Source: Kaustia mangrovi
Lineage (GTDB): Bacteria > Pseudomonadota > Alphaproteobacteria > Rhizobiales > Im1
Length of the DNA: 64,000 bases
Assembly: GCF_015482775.1 (NCBI RefSeq)
Contig: NZ_CP058214.1
Span: forward strand, 1,240,001-1,304,000
Direction of reading: 5' to 3'
Position numbers and translations under genes: made by a program. Positions 1 to 10,478 of this stretch are shown here, one piece after another; position 1 is the stretch's first letter; the number at the start of each line of letters is the position of its first letter. The notes beneath the pieces were generated by a model. The model was not told the origin of the DNA, did not search any database, and worked only from the letters and a program-made list of their open reading frames with translations.

Positions 1-182
1 AGGGCGTCGAGCACCGCCGACGCGGCCGCCGTGGTCGCGGTGATGTCGGTCCAGCCGACATCGGAGAACCGCACGGTCTTGCACTGGGCCGGCGCTTCGG
101 CCGCGCCGAGCGCCGCTGCGCCGGCGGTGAGCCCAAGCCCCATGGCGAGCGCGCCCAGGGCCGTTGCGATACGAGTTGGCAT
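1..182 (-). CDS. choX: ChoX-like choline ABC transporter substrate-binding protein (N-terminus only)
   Basis: Only the first 60 codons are in the window; the gene runs off the left edge. The start MPTRIATALGALAMG is followed by an Ala/Gly-rich signal peptide, cleaved probably near residue 28. The mature protein begins with CKTVRFSDVGWTDITATTA, typical of the ChoX/ProX-type periplasmic choline-binding proteins of rhizobia. Such proteins deliver choline to a ChoWV ABC permease/ATPase, expected further left. The gene is divergent from betI and betA, which convert the imported choline, so substrate assignment by context is consistent. Ligand residues are not visible in this fragment. Confidence 0.82.
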   Translation of the reverse strand, partial: MPTRIATALGALAMGLGLTAGAAALGAAEAPAQCKTVRFSDVGWTDITATTAAASAVLDA

Positions 183-390
183 GAGTCGAAGACCTCCCTT
201 GCTCCAGCATGTCCGGATCGACCGGCCGGACGGTCCGCATCCCGGCGGTGTCCGCCCTCACCCTGTTCGCGCGATCCCCTCCGGCGCCCGGGTTCGCCAT
301 GAGGGCCGGCCTGGCACCTCGCGAGGCGCATCCGGGCGTCCGGCGGCTCCGCAACCGATCGATACGCGACGATGATACGCATCTTTTTTA

Positions 391-408
391 ATTGAACAAC
401 CAATCAAT
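391..408. promoter_or_regulatory. Candidate BetI operator between choX and betI
   Basis: An AT-rich inverted repeat, ATTGA at 391-395 and TCAAT at 404-408, lies in the 269-bp divergent gap, 43 bp before betI. On the minus strand it reads TTGATTGGTTGTTCAA. BetI is a TetR-type repressor that binds short palindromes in bet promoters and is released by choline. Similarity to known BetI sites is from memory and the match is inferred. The surrounding 381-415 stretch is the only AT-rich part of the gap. Confidence 0.5.
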
Positions 409-451
409 TTCAATGTAGGACTTGGGGCAGGCTTGAGGAGGGTCAGAATCC

Positions 452-1045
452 ATGCCGAAAGTGGGAATGGCGCCGATCCGCCGTCGCCAGCTCATCGATG
501 CCGCAATCTCCGCGATCCACGAATACGGCCTGGCCGATGCGACGGTCGCGCGCATCGCCCGCAAGGCCGGCGTGTCGGCTGGCATCGTCCACCACTATTT
601 CGACGGCAAGAACGACCTCCTGTTCGCCGCCATGCGCTCGCTGCTGGAGGATCTGCGCCGCCAGGCGGTCGCACGGCTTGCCCGGGCGCACACGCCGCGC
701 GAGCGGGCCTATGCCATCATCGATGCGAGCTTCTCCTGCGACCAGTTCTCCGAGGAGGTGATGACCGCCTGGCTTGCGCTCTACGGCTCCGCGCGCCATT
801 CCGACCGCCTCACGCGGATCCTGCGGATCTATGCGCGCCGGCTGCATTCGAACCTGACATCGGCCCTCCTGCCGCTTCTCGGGCGGCGCGAGGCGGAGCG
901 CGTCGCGGAAGGCACCGCCGCCATGATCGACGGGCTGTGGCTGCAATATGCGCTGAAGGGCGGGGTCGATCCGGCCCATCCCCGCCAGATGGCCCGCGAC
1001 TATGTCGATGCCCAGCTCGCCGTGAAGGCCCGCGTGGAGGCGTGA
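452..1045 (+). CDS. betI: Transcriptional repressor BetI (TetR family)
   Basis: A 197-aa TetR-family regulator with the length expected for BetI. The N-terminal HTH spans roughly residues 9-55 (RRRQLIDAAISAIHEYG, then VARIARKAGVSAGIVHHYF), and the C-terminal part carries the BetI-type segment TAWLALYGSARHSDRLTRIL. BetI represses choline-to-glycine-betaine genes and is inactivated by choline. The ATG at 452 is preceded by GAGGAGGG at 434-441. It is followed 94 bp later by betA on the same strand, as in rhizobial bet loci, but betB is not between them. Autoregulation through the palindrome at 391-408 is likely. Confidence 0.93.
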   Translation: MPKVGMAPIRRRQLIDAAISAIHEYGLADATVARIARKAGVSAGIVHHYFDGKNDLLFAAMRSLLEDLRRQAVARLARAHTPRERAYAIIDASFSCDQFSEEVMTAWLALYGSARHSDRLTRILRIYARRLHSNLTSALLPLLGRREAERVAEGTAAMIDGLWLQYALKGGVDPAHPRQMARDYVDAQLAVKARVEA

Positions 1046-1139
1046 GGCGGTGTGGGGACCGGTCTCTCGCCCGTGCGCCCTCGTCCCCGCCGTCGCCTCG
1101 GCGGAACGGTGAAAACGTGCCGGATAGACAAGGCTTGAG

Positions 1140-2801
1140 ATGAGCGAACAGACTTACGATTTCATCGTCATCGGCGCCGGCTCGGCCGGCTGCGTGCTCG
1201 CCGACCGCTTGTCGCAGGACGGTCGGCATTCCGTGCTGGTTCTCGAATATGGCGGCACCGACTGGGGGCCGCTGATCCAGATGCCGGCCGCGCTCTCCTA
1301 TCCGATGAACATGAAGACCTACGACTGGGGCTACTGGTCGGAGCCGGAACCCCATCTCGGCGGGCGCCGGCTCGCCTGTCCGCGCGGCAAGGTGATCGGC
1401 GGGTCGTCCTCGATCAACGGCATGGTCTATGTGCGCGGCCACGCGCTCGACTATGACGGCTGGGAGGAAATGGGCGCGGCAGGCTGGGGCTTCCGCCACG
1501 TGCTGCCCTATTTCAAGCGCATGGAGACCTCCCATGGCGGCGAGCCGGGCTGGCGCGGCATGGACGGGCCCATGCACGTCACCCGCGGCCGGCGCGACAA
1601 TCCGCTGTTCCACGCCTTCGTGGAGGCCGGCAGGCAGGCGGGCTACGAGGTGACGGAGGACTATAACGGCGCCAAGCAGGAAGGCTTCGGCGCCATGGAG
1701 ATGACGGTGTGGAAGGGCCGGCGCTGGTCGGCGGCCAATGCCTATCTCCGCCCCGCGCTGAGGCGCTCCAATGTGCGCCTCCGGTCGCGCGCGATGGTGC
1801 GCCGCATCCTGTTCGAGGGCCGGCGCGCCATCGGCGTCGAATATGTGCACGGGGGCAAGACGCACAAGGTTCTGGCTGGCCGAGAGGTCATCCTGTCGGC
1901 CTCCGCGATCAATTCGCCGAAGCTCCTCATGCTGTCGGGCGTGGGCGACGGGGAGCATCTGAAGCGGCACGGCATCGCGCCCGTCCACCATCTTCCGGGC
2001 GTCGGCGCCAACCTGCAGGACCATCTGGAGATCTACCTCCAGATGGAGTGCCTCAAGCCGATCACCCTCTACAGCGAGCTCAACCTGGTCTCGAAGGCGC
2101 GCATCGGGCTCGAATGGCTGCTCCTCAAGCGCGGGCACGGGGCGACCAACCACTTCGAATCCGCCGCCTTCATCCGCTCGCGCGCCGGCGTGCGCTATCC
2201 CGACATCCAGTACCACTTCCTGCCCGTGGCGATCCGCTACGACGGCACCTCGCCGGTCAAGGCACACGGCTTCCAGGCCCATGTGGGGCCTATGCGGTCG
2301 ACCTCGCGCGGCACGGTCCGCCTGCGCTCAGGCGAACCGGACGTGGCCCCCGCCATCCGTTTCAACTACATGTCGGATCCGCAGGATTGGGAGGATTTCC
2401 GAAGCTGCATCCGCCTGACGCGCGAAATCTTCGGCCAGGAGGCCTTCGAGGGCCTGTCCGGCAGGGAGATCGCGCCCGGGCCCGATGTGCGGTCGGACGA
2501 GGAGATCGACGCCTTCATCTCCGCGGAGGTGGAGAGCGCCTACCACCCCTGCGGCACCTGCCGCATGGGCGCGAGCGACGATCCCATGGCGGTCGTCGAC
2601 CCGGAATGCCGCGTGATCGGCGTGGAGGGCCTGCGCGTCATCGACAGCTCGATCATCCCGCGCATCACCAATGGCAACCTGAACGGGCCCTCCCTCCTTA
2701 TCGGCGAGAAGGGCGCCGACCACGTCCTCGGCCGCACACCGCTTCAGGCGTCCAACCAGCAGCCCTGGATCAGCCCGCGCTGGCGCGACAGCCAGCGCTA
2801 G
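1140..2801 (+). CDS. betA: Choline dehydrogenase (GMC oxidoreductase)
   Basis: A 553-aa FAD-dependent choline dehydrogenase (E. coli BetA is 556 aa) that oxidises choline to betaine aldehyde at the inner membrane. The Rossmann motif VIGAGSAGC is at residues 10-18, the GMC signature GGSSSINGM near 87-95, and the C-terminal catalytic segment [10 protein letters not shown] near 467-476. The later NGNLNGPS segment holds the second active-site Asn. It follows betI and is opposite choX. BetB (betaine aldehyde dehydrogenase) is absent from this window, so it must be elsewhere or the aldehyde is handled by BetA itself, which can catalyse both steps in some bacteria. Confidence 0.94.
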   Translation: MSEQTYDFIVIGAGSAGCVLADRLSQDGRHSVLVLEYGGTDWGPLIQMPAALSYPMNMKTYDWGYWSEPEPHLGGRRLACPRGKVIGGSSSINGMVYVRGHALDYDGWEEMGAAGWGFRHVLPYFKRMETSHGGEPGWRGMDGPMHVTRGRRDNPLFHAFVEAGRQAGYEVTEDYNGAKQEGFGAMEMTVWKGRRWSAANAYLRPALRRSNVRLRSRAMVRRILFEGRRAIGVEYVHGGKTHKVLAGREVILSASAINSPKLLMLSGVGDGEHLKRHGIAPVHHLPGVGANLQDHLEIYLQMECLKPITLYSELNLVSKARIGLEWLLLKRGHGATNHFESAAFIRSRAGVRYPDIQYHFLPVAIRYDGTSPVKAHGFQAHVGPMRSTSRGTVRLRSGEPDVAPAIRFNYMSDPQDWEDFRSCIRLTREIFGQEAFEGLSGREIAPGPDVRSDEEIDAFISAEVESAYHPCGTCRMGASDDPMAVVDPECRVIGVEGLRVIDSSIIPRITNGNLNGPSLLIGEKGADHVLGRTPLQASNQQPWISPRWRDSQR

Positions 2802-2826
2802 GGCAACTTGGACCCGATCAGCGCCC

Positions 2827-2856
2827 GGACCTTTAATCGGTTCCGATTGAAGGTCC
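2827..2856. terminator. Hairpin between convergent betA and the small secreted protein gene
   Basis: Two 14-nt arms, GGACCTTTAATCGG and CCGATTGAAGGTCC, pair with one T-G mismatch around a 2-nt loop. The hairpin lies 25 bp after the betA stop and 19 bp after the stop of the opposing small gene. No long T-run follows, so it could serve both directions as a weak or Rho-assisted terminator. Confidence 0.6.
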
Positions 2857-2875
2857 GCCGATCTGGCGCTGGTGC

Positions 2876-3121
2876 CTAGGACGACGTCTTGTCCTTCGGC
2901 CGGAGCGACTGAGAGCTCTTGGGCTTGCTCCTGCAATGGGCGGAGACCTTCGTGCCGTCCTTGCGCGTATAGCTGTCCACATAGGTGCATTCCGCCCGGC
3001 GCTCGCAGGCCGTCTTGTCGAGCCCGCTGCAGTCGGCAGCCTGCACGCTTCCCCCTGCAGCGGCCAGGATGGCCGCCACGCAAAGCAACGCGCCGAACGG
3101 CGCGGCGATCCGCACTGTCAT
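2876..3121 (-). CDS. Small secreted cysteine-rich hypothetical protein
   Basis: An 81-aa protein of unknown function. A signal peptide is clear (hydrophobic residues about 8-24, ending SVQAA), followed by a compact domain with cysteines in CSGLDKTACERRAECTYVD and a later HCRSK. Four cysteines in about 35 residues suggest two disulfides in the periplasm. The C-terminal tail (PKSSQSLRPKDKTSS) is basic and low-complexity. The ATG is preceded by a strong GGGGGAGG. I recognise similar short proteins in rhizobia but no assigned role. Confidence 0.65.
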   Translation of the reverse strand: MTVRIAAPFGALLCVAAILAAAGGSVQAADCSGLDKTACERRAECTYVDSYTRKDGTKVSAHCRSKPKSSQSLRPKDKTSS

Positions 3122-3189
3122 GATATCCTCCCCCCGGTATATCCCCGGTCTTGCCTCGCGACCTGGAGCCCAGCCCCCTGAGCCACACG

Positions 3190-3807
3190 TCAGAGGATAT
3201 CATGCCCGCCCCTGCACGCCCAGGCAAGTGCTTCCTCGAGCCGGTCATGCCCCCAGAACAGCTCGCCATCGGCGGTCACCATGCTCGGCGCGCCGAAGAT
3301 GCCGAGCCCGCGCGCCTCGTCCGTCGCCTCCCTGAGACACATCTTGCCCTCGTCGGACTGCGCCTCCGCCAGGACCGCATCGGCCTCCAGCCCAAGCCCC
3401 GCCAGCACGTCCACGAGGGTCTCCGGCTCGCCGATCGGCTCGCCACGGCCGAATTCGGCCTCGTAGACGGCCCGGCTGTAGGCCGCGCGCATGGGCGTCA
3501 CGGCGGAGGTCAGCGCCACGCGGGCCGCCAGCAGGCTGTTCTGGGGAAAGGGATCGGGCCGCCTGAGAGCGAGCCCGCGCGCCGCGCAGATCCGCGCCAT
3601 GTCGCGCCACATATAGTCGCCCTTGGCGGGATAGATGTTGAAGGGCGAGGTGTCCCACCCCTGCGCCTTGAAGAGAGGCCCGAGCAGGAAGGGCCGCCAG
3701 CGCACCGCGACACCCGCCGCCGCGGCCAGATCGTCCACGATCATCGCGGCCGGATAGGAATAGGTCGACGCGAACTCATACCAGAAATCGATGACGGGCC
3801 TCGCCAT
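3190..3807 (-). CDS. 2-hydroxychromene-2-carboxylate isomerase family protein (DsbA-fold, kappa-GST-like)
   Basis: A 205-aa DsbA/thioredoxin-fold protein of the NahD/kappa-GST family. The N-terminal DFWYEFASTYSYPA corresponds to the glutathione-binding segment where the active-site Ser sits. The C-terminal GIFGAPSMVTADGELFWGHDRL is the cis-Pro and helix region typical of the family. The family isomerises hydroxychromene carboxylate in naphthalene degradation, but most bacterial members have unknown substrates and no aromatic pathway genes lie nearby. The start is supported by GGGAGGACGCC before ATG. A glutathione-dependent isomerase or transferase is inferred. Confidence 0.82.
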   Translation of the reverse strand: MARPVIDFWYEFASTYSYPAAMIVDDLAAAAGVAVRWRPFLLGPLFKAQGWDTSPFNIYPAKGDYMWRDMARICAARGLALRRPDPFPQNSLLAARVALTSAVTPMRAAYSRAVYEAEFGRGEPIGEPETLVDVLAGLGLEADAVLAEAQSDEGKMCLREATDEARGLGIFGAPSMVTADGELFWGHDRLEEALAWACRGGHDIL

Positions 3808-3864
3808 GGCGTCCTCCCTTGGCGCTCGCTCCCCATTGCCGCGCCTTGCGCCGCGTTCTATAAG

Positions 3865-3880
3865 CCTTGCGCAGGCAAGG
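3865..3880. promoter_or_regulatory. Palindrome in the argG leader
   Basis: CCTTGC at 3865-3870 and GCAAGG at 3875-3880 form a perfect inverted repeat with a 4-nt spacer, 35 bp before the argG start. It could be an operator half-site pair or a small leader hairpin. No arginine-repressor box was recognised. Confidence 0.25.
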
Positions 3881-3914
3881 TTTCACATTTTCCCCAAGTC
3901 GCGAAGAGGCTTCG

Positions 3915-5129
<1,215 letters not shown>

Positions 5130-5174
5130 GGCGTAACGACGGGGGCGGACACCGGATCTGCTCCCGTCCCGCCC

Positions 5175-5632
5175 TTACACGGGGCCGTTATCCGCCCCGC
5201 CCCGGGAAAGATTGCCCCGGACCGCCTTCAGTGCGCGGCGGAAATCCTCCACCTCCCGGTCGCTGAACCCTCGCGTCGCCATGGTCCGCACCTGGCGGCC
5301 GATCTCGCGGATGCGTTTCAGGATGTCTTCCGCCTCTCGCGTCGGGCGGACCAGCTTGGCGCGCCGGTCCCCGGATCGGGCTCTCGCGCGACGAGGCCCC
5401 GGGCCTCCAGCCGGTCGAGGAACCCGACAAGCGTCATCGGCTCGATGCCCATCTTGTCGGCCAGCACGGCCTGGCGCACCCCGCCATAGTGATCGGCATA
5501 GGCAAGCGTGCGTGCTTCCCCCGCCGTCAGGCCGAGGCCGGCCGTCGCGAGCGCATATTCGAAACGCCTGCGCAGGAGGCGCGAGACGTCGACGGTCAGG
5601 AAGCCGATACTCTCGAAGGACTGGTTCGACAT
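5175..5632 (-). pseudogene. MarR-family regulator interrupted by a one-base frameshift
   Basis: The first part reads MSNQSFESIGFLTVDVSRL through GFLDRLEARGLVAREPDPG, a normal MarR winged helix. The reading frame then shifts at the CCCC run at 5369-5372. The other frame continues as DRRAKLVRPTREAEDILKR to a stop at 5175. Adding one base restores a 152-aa MarR protein with the classic wing sequence DPGDRRAKLVRPT. A TTG at 5692 would extend the N-terminus, but the ATG at 5632 fits the family better. Whether the frameshift is real or a base-calling error cannot be told from this sequence. The gene is divergent from typA and a MarR-like palindrome lies between them. Confidence 0.8.
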
Positions 5633-5708
5633 AAGCGGAATTTTGAAAAATACGGTTCCCTTACCATATGGCTTGTTGAGCTCTCGCTTCAAGCGACGAG
5701 CGATGATC

Positions 5709-5721
5709 GTTGCACTGCAAC
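5709..5721. promoter_or_regulatory. Candidate MarR-type operator
   Basis: GTTGC and GCAAC flank ACT in a perfect palindrome (GTTGCACTGCAAC) in the gap between the divergent marR-like gene and typA. MarR proteins often bind TTGC/GCAA-type palindromes. It overlaps the -35 of the predicted typA promoter, so binding would block transcription. Confidence 0.4.
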
Positions 5722-5737
5722 ACGCGATGGCTATAGT
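5710..5737 (+). promoter_or_regulatory. Predicted sigma-70 promoter of typA
   Basis: TTGCAC at 5710-5715 and TATAGT at 5732-5737 are separated by 16 bp and lie about 70 bp before the typA start. The -10 matches the consensus at five of six positions and the -35 at four of six. Confidence 0.45.
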
Positions 5738-5805
5738 GCGCGCGACAATGACGAGCGCGGCATGAGCCGTCGGATGGCTTTCCGCACCAAACCCGAGCGT
5801 AATTC

Positions 5806-7632
5806 ATGAATCTTCGCAACATAGCGATCATCGCGCATGTCGATCACGGCAAGACGACCCTGATCGACCGTCTCCTGGCGGAGTCCGGCGCGTTCAGGAC
5901 CAATCAGAAGGTTGCCGAGCGCGCCATGGACTCCAACGATCTGGAGCGCGAGCGCGGCATCACCATTCTCGCCAAGGCGACTTCCGTGGTCTGGAAGGAC
6001 ACGCGCATCAATATCGTCGACACGCCGGGTCACGCCGATTTCGGCGGCGAGGTGGAGCGCATCCTCAACATGGTCGACGGCGCGGTCCTTCTGGTCGACG
6101 CCGCCGAGGGGCCGATGCCGCAGACGAAGTTCGTCGTCGGCAAGGCCCTCAAGATCGGGTTGAAGCCCATCGTGGCCATCAACAAGATCGACAAGCCCGA
6201 CGAGCGCCACGAGGCGGTGATCGACGAGGTGTTCGACCTGTTCGTGGCGCTCGGCGCCAATGACGAGCAGCTCGATTTCCCGATCCTCTACGGCTCCGCC
6301 AAGGAAGGCTGGATGGCGACCGATCCGGCGGGCCCGCGCGACACCATGGCGCCGCTCTTCGATCTGGTGCTGGAGCGGGTGCCGGCGCCGACGGTCGAGC
6401 CCGGCCCCTTCCAGATGCTCGCCACCACCATCGAGGCGGACGCCTATCTCGGCCGCATCCTCACCGGGCGGATCAAGTCCGGCCGGGCCGTTCCGAACAT
6501 GGCGATCAAGGCACTCAACCGCGACGGCCGTGTCGTCGAGCAGGGCCGCATCGCGAAGGTCCTCGCCTTCCGCGGCCTCGAGCGCCAGCCCATCGAGTAT
6601 GGCGAGACGGGCGACATCGTCTCCATCGCCGGCCTCAAGACGGCGACGGTGGCCGACACCCTGTGCGCGCCGGACGTCGAGACGCCGATCCCGGCGCAGC
6701 CCATCGACCCGCCGACGCTGTCCATGACCTTCCGCATCAATGACGGCCCGCTCGCCGGACAGGAGGGCGACAAGGTGCAGAGCCGCGTCATCCGCGAGCG
6801 CCTGTTGCGCGAGGCGGAGGGCAATGTGGCGCTCAGGATCGGCACCACGAGCGACGCGGACGCCTTCGAGGTCTCCGGCCGCGGCGAACTGCAACTCGCC
6901 ATCCTGATCGAGACCATGCGCCGCGAGGGCTTCGAGCTCACCGTCGGCCGCCCGCGCGTCGTCATGCGTCGCGACGAGGAGACCGGCCAGCTCATGGAGC
7001 CGGTGGAAGAGGTCACCATCGATGTCGACGACGAATATTCCGGCACGATCGTGCAGAAGCTGTCGGAGCGGCGCGGCACGCTCCTGGAGATGAAGCCGTC
7101 CGGCTCCGGGCGCCAGCGCCTCGTCTTCCACGCGCCGACGCGCGGCCTCATCGGCTATCACGGCGAGCTCCTGTCGGACACGCGCGGCACCGGCATCATG
7201 AACCGCGTCTTCCACGCCTATGCGCCGCATGTCGGCGACATTCCCGCGCGCCATACCGGCGTGCTGATCTCCATGAGCGAAGGCGACGCGGTCGCCTATG
7301 CGCTGTGGAACCTGGAAGATCGCGGGCCGATGTTCATCGAGCCCGGCACGCGTGTCTATGCCGGCATGGTCGTGGGCGAGCACACGCGCGGCAACGATCT
7401 GGAAGTGAATGTGCTCAAGGGCAAGAAGCTCACCAATATGCGCGCCTCCGGCAAGGACGAGGCCGTGACCCTCACCCCGCCGGTCCTGATGACGCTGGAG
7501 CGCGCGCTCTCCTTCATCGCCGACGACGAGGTGGTCGAGGTCACCCCCTCCTCCATCCGCCTGCGCAAGGCCATCCTCGACCCGCATGAGCGCAAGCGCG
7601 CCGAGCGACGCAAGGCCGAAGCGGAGGTGTGA
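5806..7632 (+). CDS. typA: Ribosome-associated translational GTPase TypA/BipA
   Basis: A 608-aa TypA, the usual length. The P-loop AHVDHGKTT is at residues 10-18, followed by the switch segments RERGITI and [15 protein letters not shown] and the NKIDKPDER specificity motif. The C-terminal half has the EF-G domain III/V-like region ([16 protein letters not shown]) and the TypA-specific end. TypA binds 70S ribosomes and supports ribosome assembly and stress growth. The start ATG at 5806 has weak upstream complementarity (GAGCG). It stands alone after its own promoter and is convergent with rlmN. Confidence 0.97.
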   Translation: MNLRNIAIIAHVDHGKTTLIDRLLAESGAFRTNQKVAERAMDSNDLERERGITILAKATSVVWKDTRINIVDTPGHADFGGEVERILNMVDGAVLLVDAAEGPMPQTKFVVGKALKIGLKPIVAINKIDKPDERHEAVIDEVFDLFVALGANDEQLDFPILYGSAKEGWMATDPAGPRDTMAPLFDLVLERVPAPTVEPGPFQMLATTIEADAYLGRILTGRIKSGRAVPNMAIKALNRDGRVVEQGRIAKVLAFRGLERQPIEYGETGDIVSIAGLKTATVADTLCAPDVETPIPAQPIDPPTLSMTFRINDGPLAGQEGDKVQSRVIRERLLREAEGNVALRIGTTSDADAFEVSGRGELQLAILIETMRREGFELTVGRPRVVMRRDEETGQLMEPVEEVTIDVDDEYSGTIVQKLSERRGTLLEMKPSGSGRQRLVFHAPTRGLIGYHGELLSDTRGTGIMNRVFHAYAPHVGDIPARHTGVLISMSEGDAVAYALWNLEDRGPMFIEPGTRVYAGMVVGEHTRGNDLEVNVLKGKKLTNMRASGKDEAVTLTPPVLMTLERALSFIADDEVVEVTPSSIRLRKAILDPHERKRAERRKAEAEV

Positions 7633-7664
7633 GGCGGCTCGAGTCCCTCAGGTATTCAGCACCC

Positions 7665-7733
7665 GTCATCCCCGCAAAAGCGGGGATCCATATCTCTGAT
7701 GCCGCAATGGATTCCTGCTTTCGCGGGAATGAC
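7665..7733. repeat. REP-like palindromic repeat, copy 1
   Basis: A 69-bp element with two nested palindromes: GTCATCCCCGCAAAAGCGGG at the left and GCTTTCGCGGGAATGAC at the right, joined by a variable centre. The same 69-bp design occurs in inverted orientation at 56098-56166. Such GTCATTCCCGCGAAAGCGGG elements are scattered through many proteobacterial genomes. Here it lies between the convergent ends of typA and rlmN, where it could also terminate transcription. Confidence 0.85.
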
Positions 7734-7746
7734 GAAAAAATGGGAT

Positions 7747-9003
7747 TCAGCGTTCGACGTTCCGCTCGAGCGCGCGGCGTTCGGCGGCGCGCAGGCGCTC
7801 CGACTCCGACTTGAGCTGGCCGCAGGCCGCCATGATGTCTCGTCCGCGCGGAGTGCGGATCGGGCTTGCATAGCCCGCCCGGTTGACGATCTCCGCGAAG
7901 CGCTCGATCTGATCCCAGTCGGAGCACTCATAGGGGCTTCCGGGCCAGGGATTGAACGGGATCAGGTTGATCTTGGCGGGAATGCCCCTGAGCAGCTGGA
8001 CCAGCCGCCGGGCATCGGCGACGCTGTCGTTCACATCCTTCAGCATCACATACTCGAAGGTGATGCGGCGCGCATTCGACAGGCCCGGATAGGCCCGGCA
8101 GGCCTCCAGAAGCTCCGCGATCGGATATTTCCTGTTGAGCGGCACGAGCCTGTCGCGGACCTCGTCCGTCGTGGCATGGAGCGAGATGGCGAGCATCACG
8201 CCGATTTCCTCGCCGGCGCGCGCGATCGTCGGCACCACGCCCGACGTCGACAGCGTGATGCGGCGGCGCGAGAGCGACAGGCCCTCATTGTCGGAGACGA
8301 TCTCCATCGCCGTCTTCACATTGTCGAAATTGTAGAGCGGCTCGCCCATGCCCATGAGCACGATATTGGTGACATAGCGCCCGGCCAGCGGCGGATTGGG
8401 GTTGGCGGCCAGCGCGTCCGGCCACTCGCCGAGCCGGTCGCGGGCGACGAGAAGCTGGGCGACGATCTCGCCGGCGGTCAGATTGCGCACCAGCGTCTGC
8501 GTGCCCGTATGGCAGAAGGTGCACGACAGGGTGCAGCCCACCTGGCTGGAGACGCACAGCGTGCCGCGATCCTCCTCCGGGATGTAGACGGCCTCGACCT
8601 CGTGGCGCTGGCCGAAGGGGCCCGACGGCGCGAGCCTGAGGAGCCATTTGCGCGTGCCGTCCTCGGAGATCTGCTCCGAGACGATCTCCGGGCGCTCCAG
8701 CGTGAAGGCGTCCGACAAGCGGTCCCTCAGCGTCCTGGAGATATCGCTCATCTCGTCGAAGGAGCGCGCGCCGCGATTGTAGATCCAGCGCCAGAGCTGG
8801 GCCGTGCGCATGCGGATCTGGCGCTCGGGAATGCCGAGCCCGGACAGTGCGGCCGCGAGCTCGGCGCGCGAGAGCCCGACAATGGGCGCAAGACCGGCAG
8901 CGCCGGTCTCGGCCGGCGCCGTATCGCTGCCGGGAACGGCCGGGGCCGCGGGGCCGGCATTCTGCCGGGATATGTCGAGCGTGATTGCCATAAAGCCATG
9001 CAC
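7747..9003 (-). CDS. rlmN: 23S rRNA (adenine2503-C2)/tRNA (adenine37-C2) methyltransferase RlmN
   Basis: A radical-SAM methyltransferase of about 418 aa. The CX3CX2C cluster is seen in [15 protein letters not shown], and the later [13 protein letters not shown] and [12 protein letters not shown] segments are RlmN hallmarks. The catalytic second cysteine is in DIMAACGQL near the C-terminus. It methylates A2503 of 23S rRNA and A37 of some tRNAs. The start is uncertain: GTG at 9003 has GGAGG six bases upstream and is chosen. ATG at 8991 and GTG at 9024 are alternatives. Confidence 0.95.
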   Translation of the reverse strand: MHGFMAITLDISRQNAGPAAPAVPGSDTAPAETGAAGLAPIVGLSRAELAAALSGLGIPERQIRMRTAQLWRWIYNRGARSFDEMSDISRTLRDRLSDAFTLERPEIVSEQISEDGTRKWLLRLAPSGPFGQRHEVEAVYIPEEDRGTLCVSSQVGCTLSCTFCHTGTQTLVRNLTAGEIVAQLLVARDRLGEWPDALAANPNPPLAGRYVTNIVLMGMGEPLYNFDNVKTAMEIVSDNEGLSLSRRRITLSTSGVVPTIARAGEEIGVMLAISLHATTDEVRDRLVPLNRKYPIAELLEACRAYPGLSNARRITFEYVMLKDVNDSVADARRLVQLLRGIPAKINLIPFNPWPGSPYECSDWDQIERFAEIVNRAGYASPIRTPRGRDIMAACGQLKSESERLRAAERRALERNVER

Positions 9004-9131
9004 GCGCCGCCTCCGGGGCGGCACGTGCCTCCTTCCGCGCCGACGGTTCGGCGCACCATACCATATTGCCTGCGATCAGGTCGCGCGTACCGGGCCGTCT
9101 GTCAAGGCCCGTCAGCCAGCCGCACGGGCCC

Positions 9132-9653
9132 TTACGGGCATTCCTGGTCGATCTTGCCCATGGCCGCGGTCACGCCGCGCAGGGAATATTTGTCCGTCGT
9201 CACCGTGCCGCGCCACGAGGTGCCCTTGATCACGAGATCGATGCCACGCTTCATGGCATTGACCATCTCGCTGTCCTTCGCCTTGGAATCGAGCCAGGCG
9301 CCGTCGCCGCTGGTGAACATCTGGAAGGTCGATCCGCCGATGGTCGCGCTGGCCGTCGATCCCTTCTTGAAGGGATAGCCGATGATCGTCGACACCTCGT
9401 TGTGCACCTTCTCCCCCGGGCGGTGCGTGATCAGCATGAAGATCGGGTCCCGGCGGACATCCTTCGGCTCGGAGTCCTTCGGCTGGGACACGATGTAGCA
9501 CACCTTCCCCTTGTCGGAGTCGTAGGTATAGGCGGCCCAATCCTCGTACTCGCCGAGCAATTGCGGTTCCTGGGCCCGCGCCAGGTCGGGCGACAAGATG
9601 AAAGCCGCAATGGCGGCGATCGTCAGCGTAACGAGCGTTCTGCGTGTGGTCAT
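9132..9653 (-). CDS. Invasion-associated locus B (IalB) family periplasmic protein
   Basis: A 173-aa secreted protein. The signal peptide (TRRTLVTLTIAAIAAFIL, ending ARA) precedes QEPQLLGEYEDWAAYTYD. The order of segments KVCYIVSQPKDSEPKDVRRD, then PGEKVHNEVSTIIGYPFKKG, then an SEMVNAMKRGIDLVIKG region near the end, is characteristic of the IalB family (Bartonella IalB). Most alphaproteobacteria carry several paralogs, not linked to invasion. The biochemical role is unknown. It is transcribed alone. Confidence 0.85.
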   Translation of the reverse strand: MTTRRTLVTLTIAAIAAFILSPDLARAQEPQLLGEYEDWAAYTYDSDKGKVCYIVSQPKDSEPKDVRRDPIFMLITHRPGEKVHNEVSTIIGYPFKKGSTASATIGGSTFQMFTSGDGAWLDSKAKDSEMVNAMKRGIDLVIKGTSWRGTVTTDKYSLRGVTAAMGKIDQECP

Positions 9654-9956
9654 CAGCAGCGTGCTCCTTCGGCAAGCATCCCTGAGATCAGTCCGTACCC
9701 GGCGAGGTCGTCCGGGCGGGTGGACGGTGATCGGCCTCTCGGTCGGGGCAGCCGGCCCGCATCCTTAAGGATGGAACGGCCCGCCCCGGCGGTGATGTGA
9801 CAACAGCCCTAGCCGGACGAACAGCGGAAATCAACCCTACGTCATCGAACCGGCGGCAAACTCAACTTATAGGGGAATTTTCCCTCATGCTTCAAGCTAA
9901 CGAAGAATCCCTGACCGATTATGGCAGGCGATTCATGAACAATTCCTGTGCGCCCG
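9654..9956. other. Gene-free stretch upstream of the IalB gene
   Basis: This 303-bp gap separates the end of the RNA methyltransferase gene from the start of the IalB-family gene, both on the minus strand. It should hold the IalB promoter. The part from about 9800 to 9950 is less GC-rich than its surroundings. Short ORFs on the plus strand here show no credible protein character. No RNA gene was recognised. Confidence 0.5.
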
Positions 9957-10478
9957 TCATCCTCTCAGCCGCGGCCCGCCATGCCGGTGTTCGGGAAGGG
10001 CCTCCACCGGTCCGCCGGCCTTCACCGGGCGCGGCGCGTACCGTCCGAGGCTGCGCACCCTGTCATACATGACAATCGCGCCGGCCATCGCGACATTTAT
10101 GCAGAATGACGTGGGAATCTGCACCACGAAATCGCACCGGTCCACAAGCTCCGGCGACAGCGATCCCCGCTCCGGCCCCAGGACATAGGCCGCCCTCGCG
10201 GGATGCCGGAAGCTCGGCAGCGCCACCGCCTCGTCCATGAGCTCGATGCCGACGAGCCGGCAGCCGCGCGGCAGGGCCATCTGCGAAACGCTGTCCCAGG
10301 CATAATTCGGCAGGTGCTCGGGCGACTTGGAGGTGTCGGAGCGCGTCTCGCGCACGGTGAACGCCGCGTCGATGGTGAAGAAGAAGCTCGCGCCGAAGGC
10401 ATGCGCCGACCGCATGAGGTTTCCGAGATTCATCGGCTTGCTCAGCCGCTCCACACCGATGCCGAAATATCCGCGCAC
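9957..10478 (-). CDS. TrmH/SpoU-family RNA 2'-O-methyltransferase
   Basis: A 173-aa SPOUT methyltransferase. Motif 1 is NLGNLMRSAHAFGASFFF near the N-terminus; motifs 2 and 3 are YVLGPERGSLSPELVDRC and VQIPTSFCINVAMAGAIVMYD, which form the knotted SAM site. Size and motif order fit small SpoU proteins that act on tRNA or rRNA ribose, but the target base is unknown. The GTG start at 10478 follows GGGAG by about 8 bases. The tail (EALPEHRHGGPRLRG) is not conserved-looking. Confidence 0.85.
   Translation of the reverse strand: MRGYFGIGVERLSKPMNLGNLMRSAHAFGASFFFTIDAAFTVRETRSDTSKSPEHLPNYAWDSVSQMALPRGCRLVGIELMDEAVALPSFRHPARAAYVLGPERGSLSPELVDRCDFVVQIPTSFCINVAMAGAIVMYDRVRSLGRYAPRPVKAGGPVEALPEHRHGGPRLRG

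Noticed and set aside
5731-7587. 618-codon ORF on the minus strand opposite typA
   Set aside because: It is fully antisense to a clear TypA and has a low-complexity Arg/His/Gly/Ala-rich composition typical of shadow frames in GC-rich DNA.
9797-10072. 91-codon plus-strand ORF before the RNA methyltransferase
   Set aside because: Overlaps the methyltransferase 3' end and lacks protein-like features.
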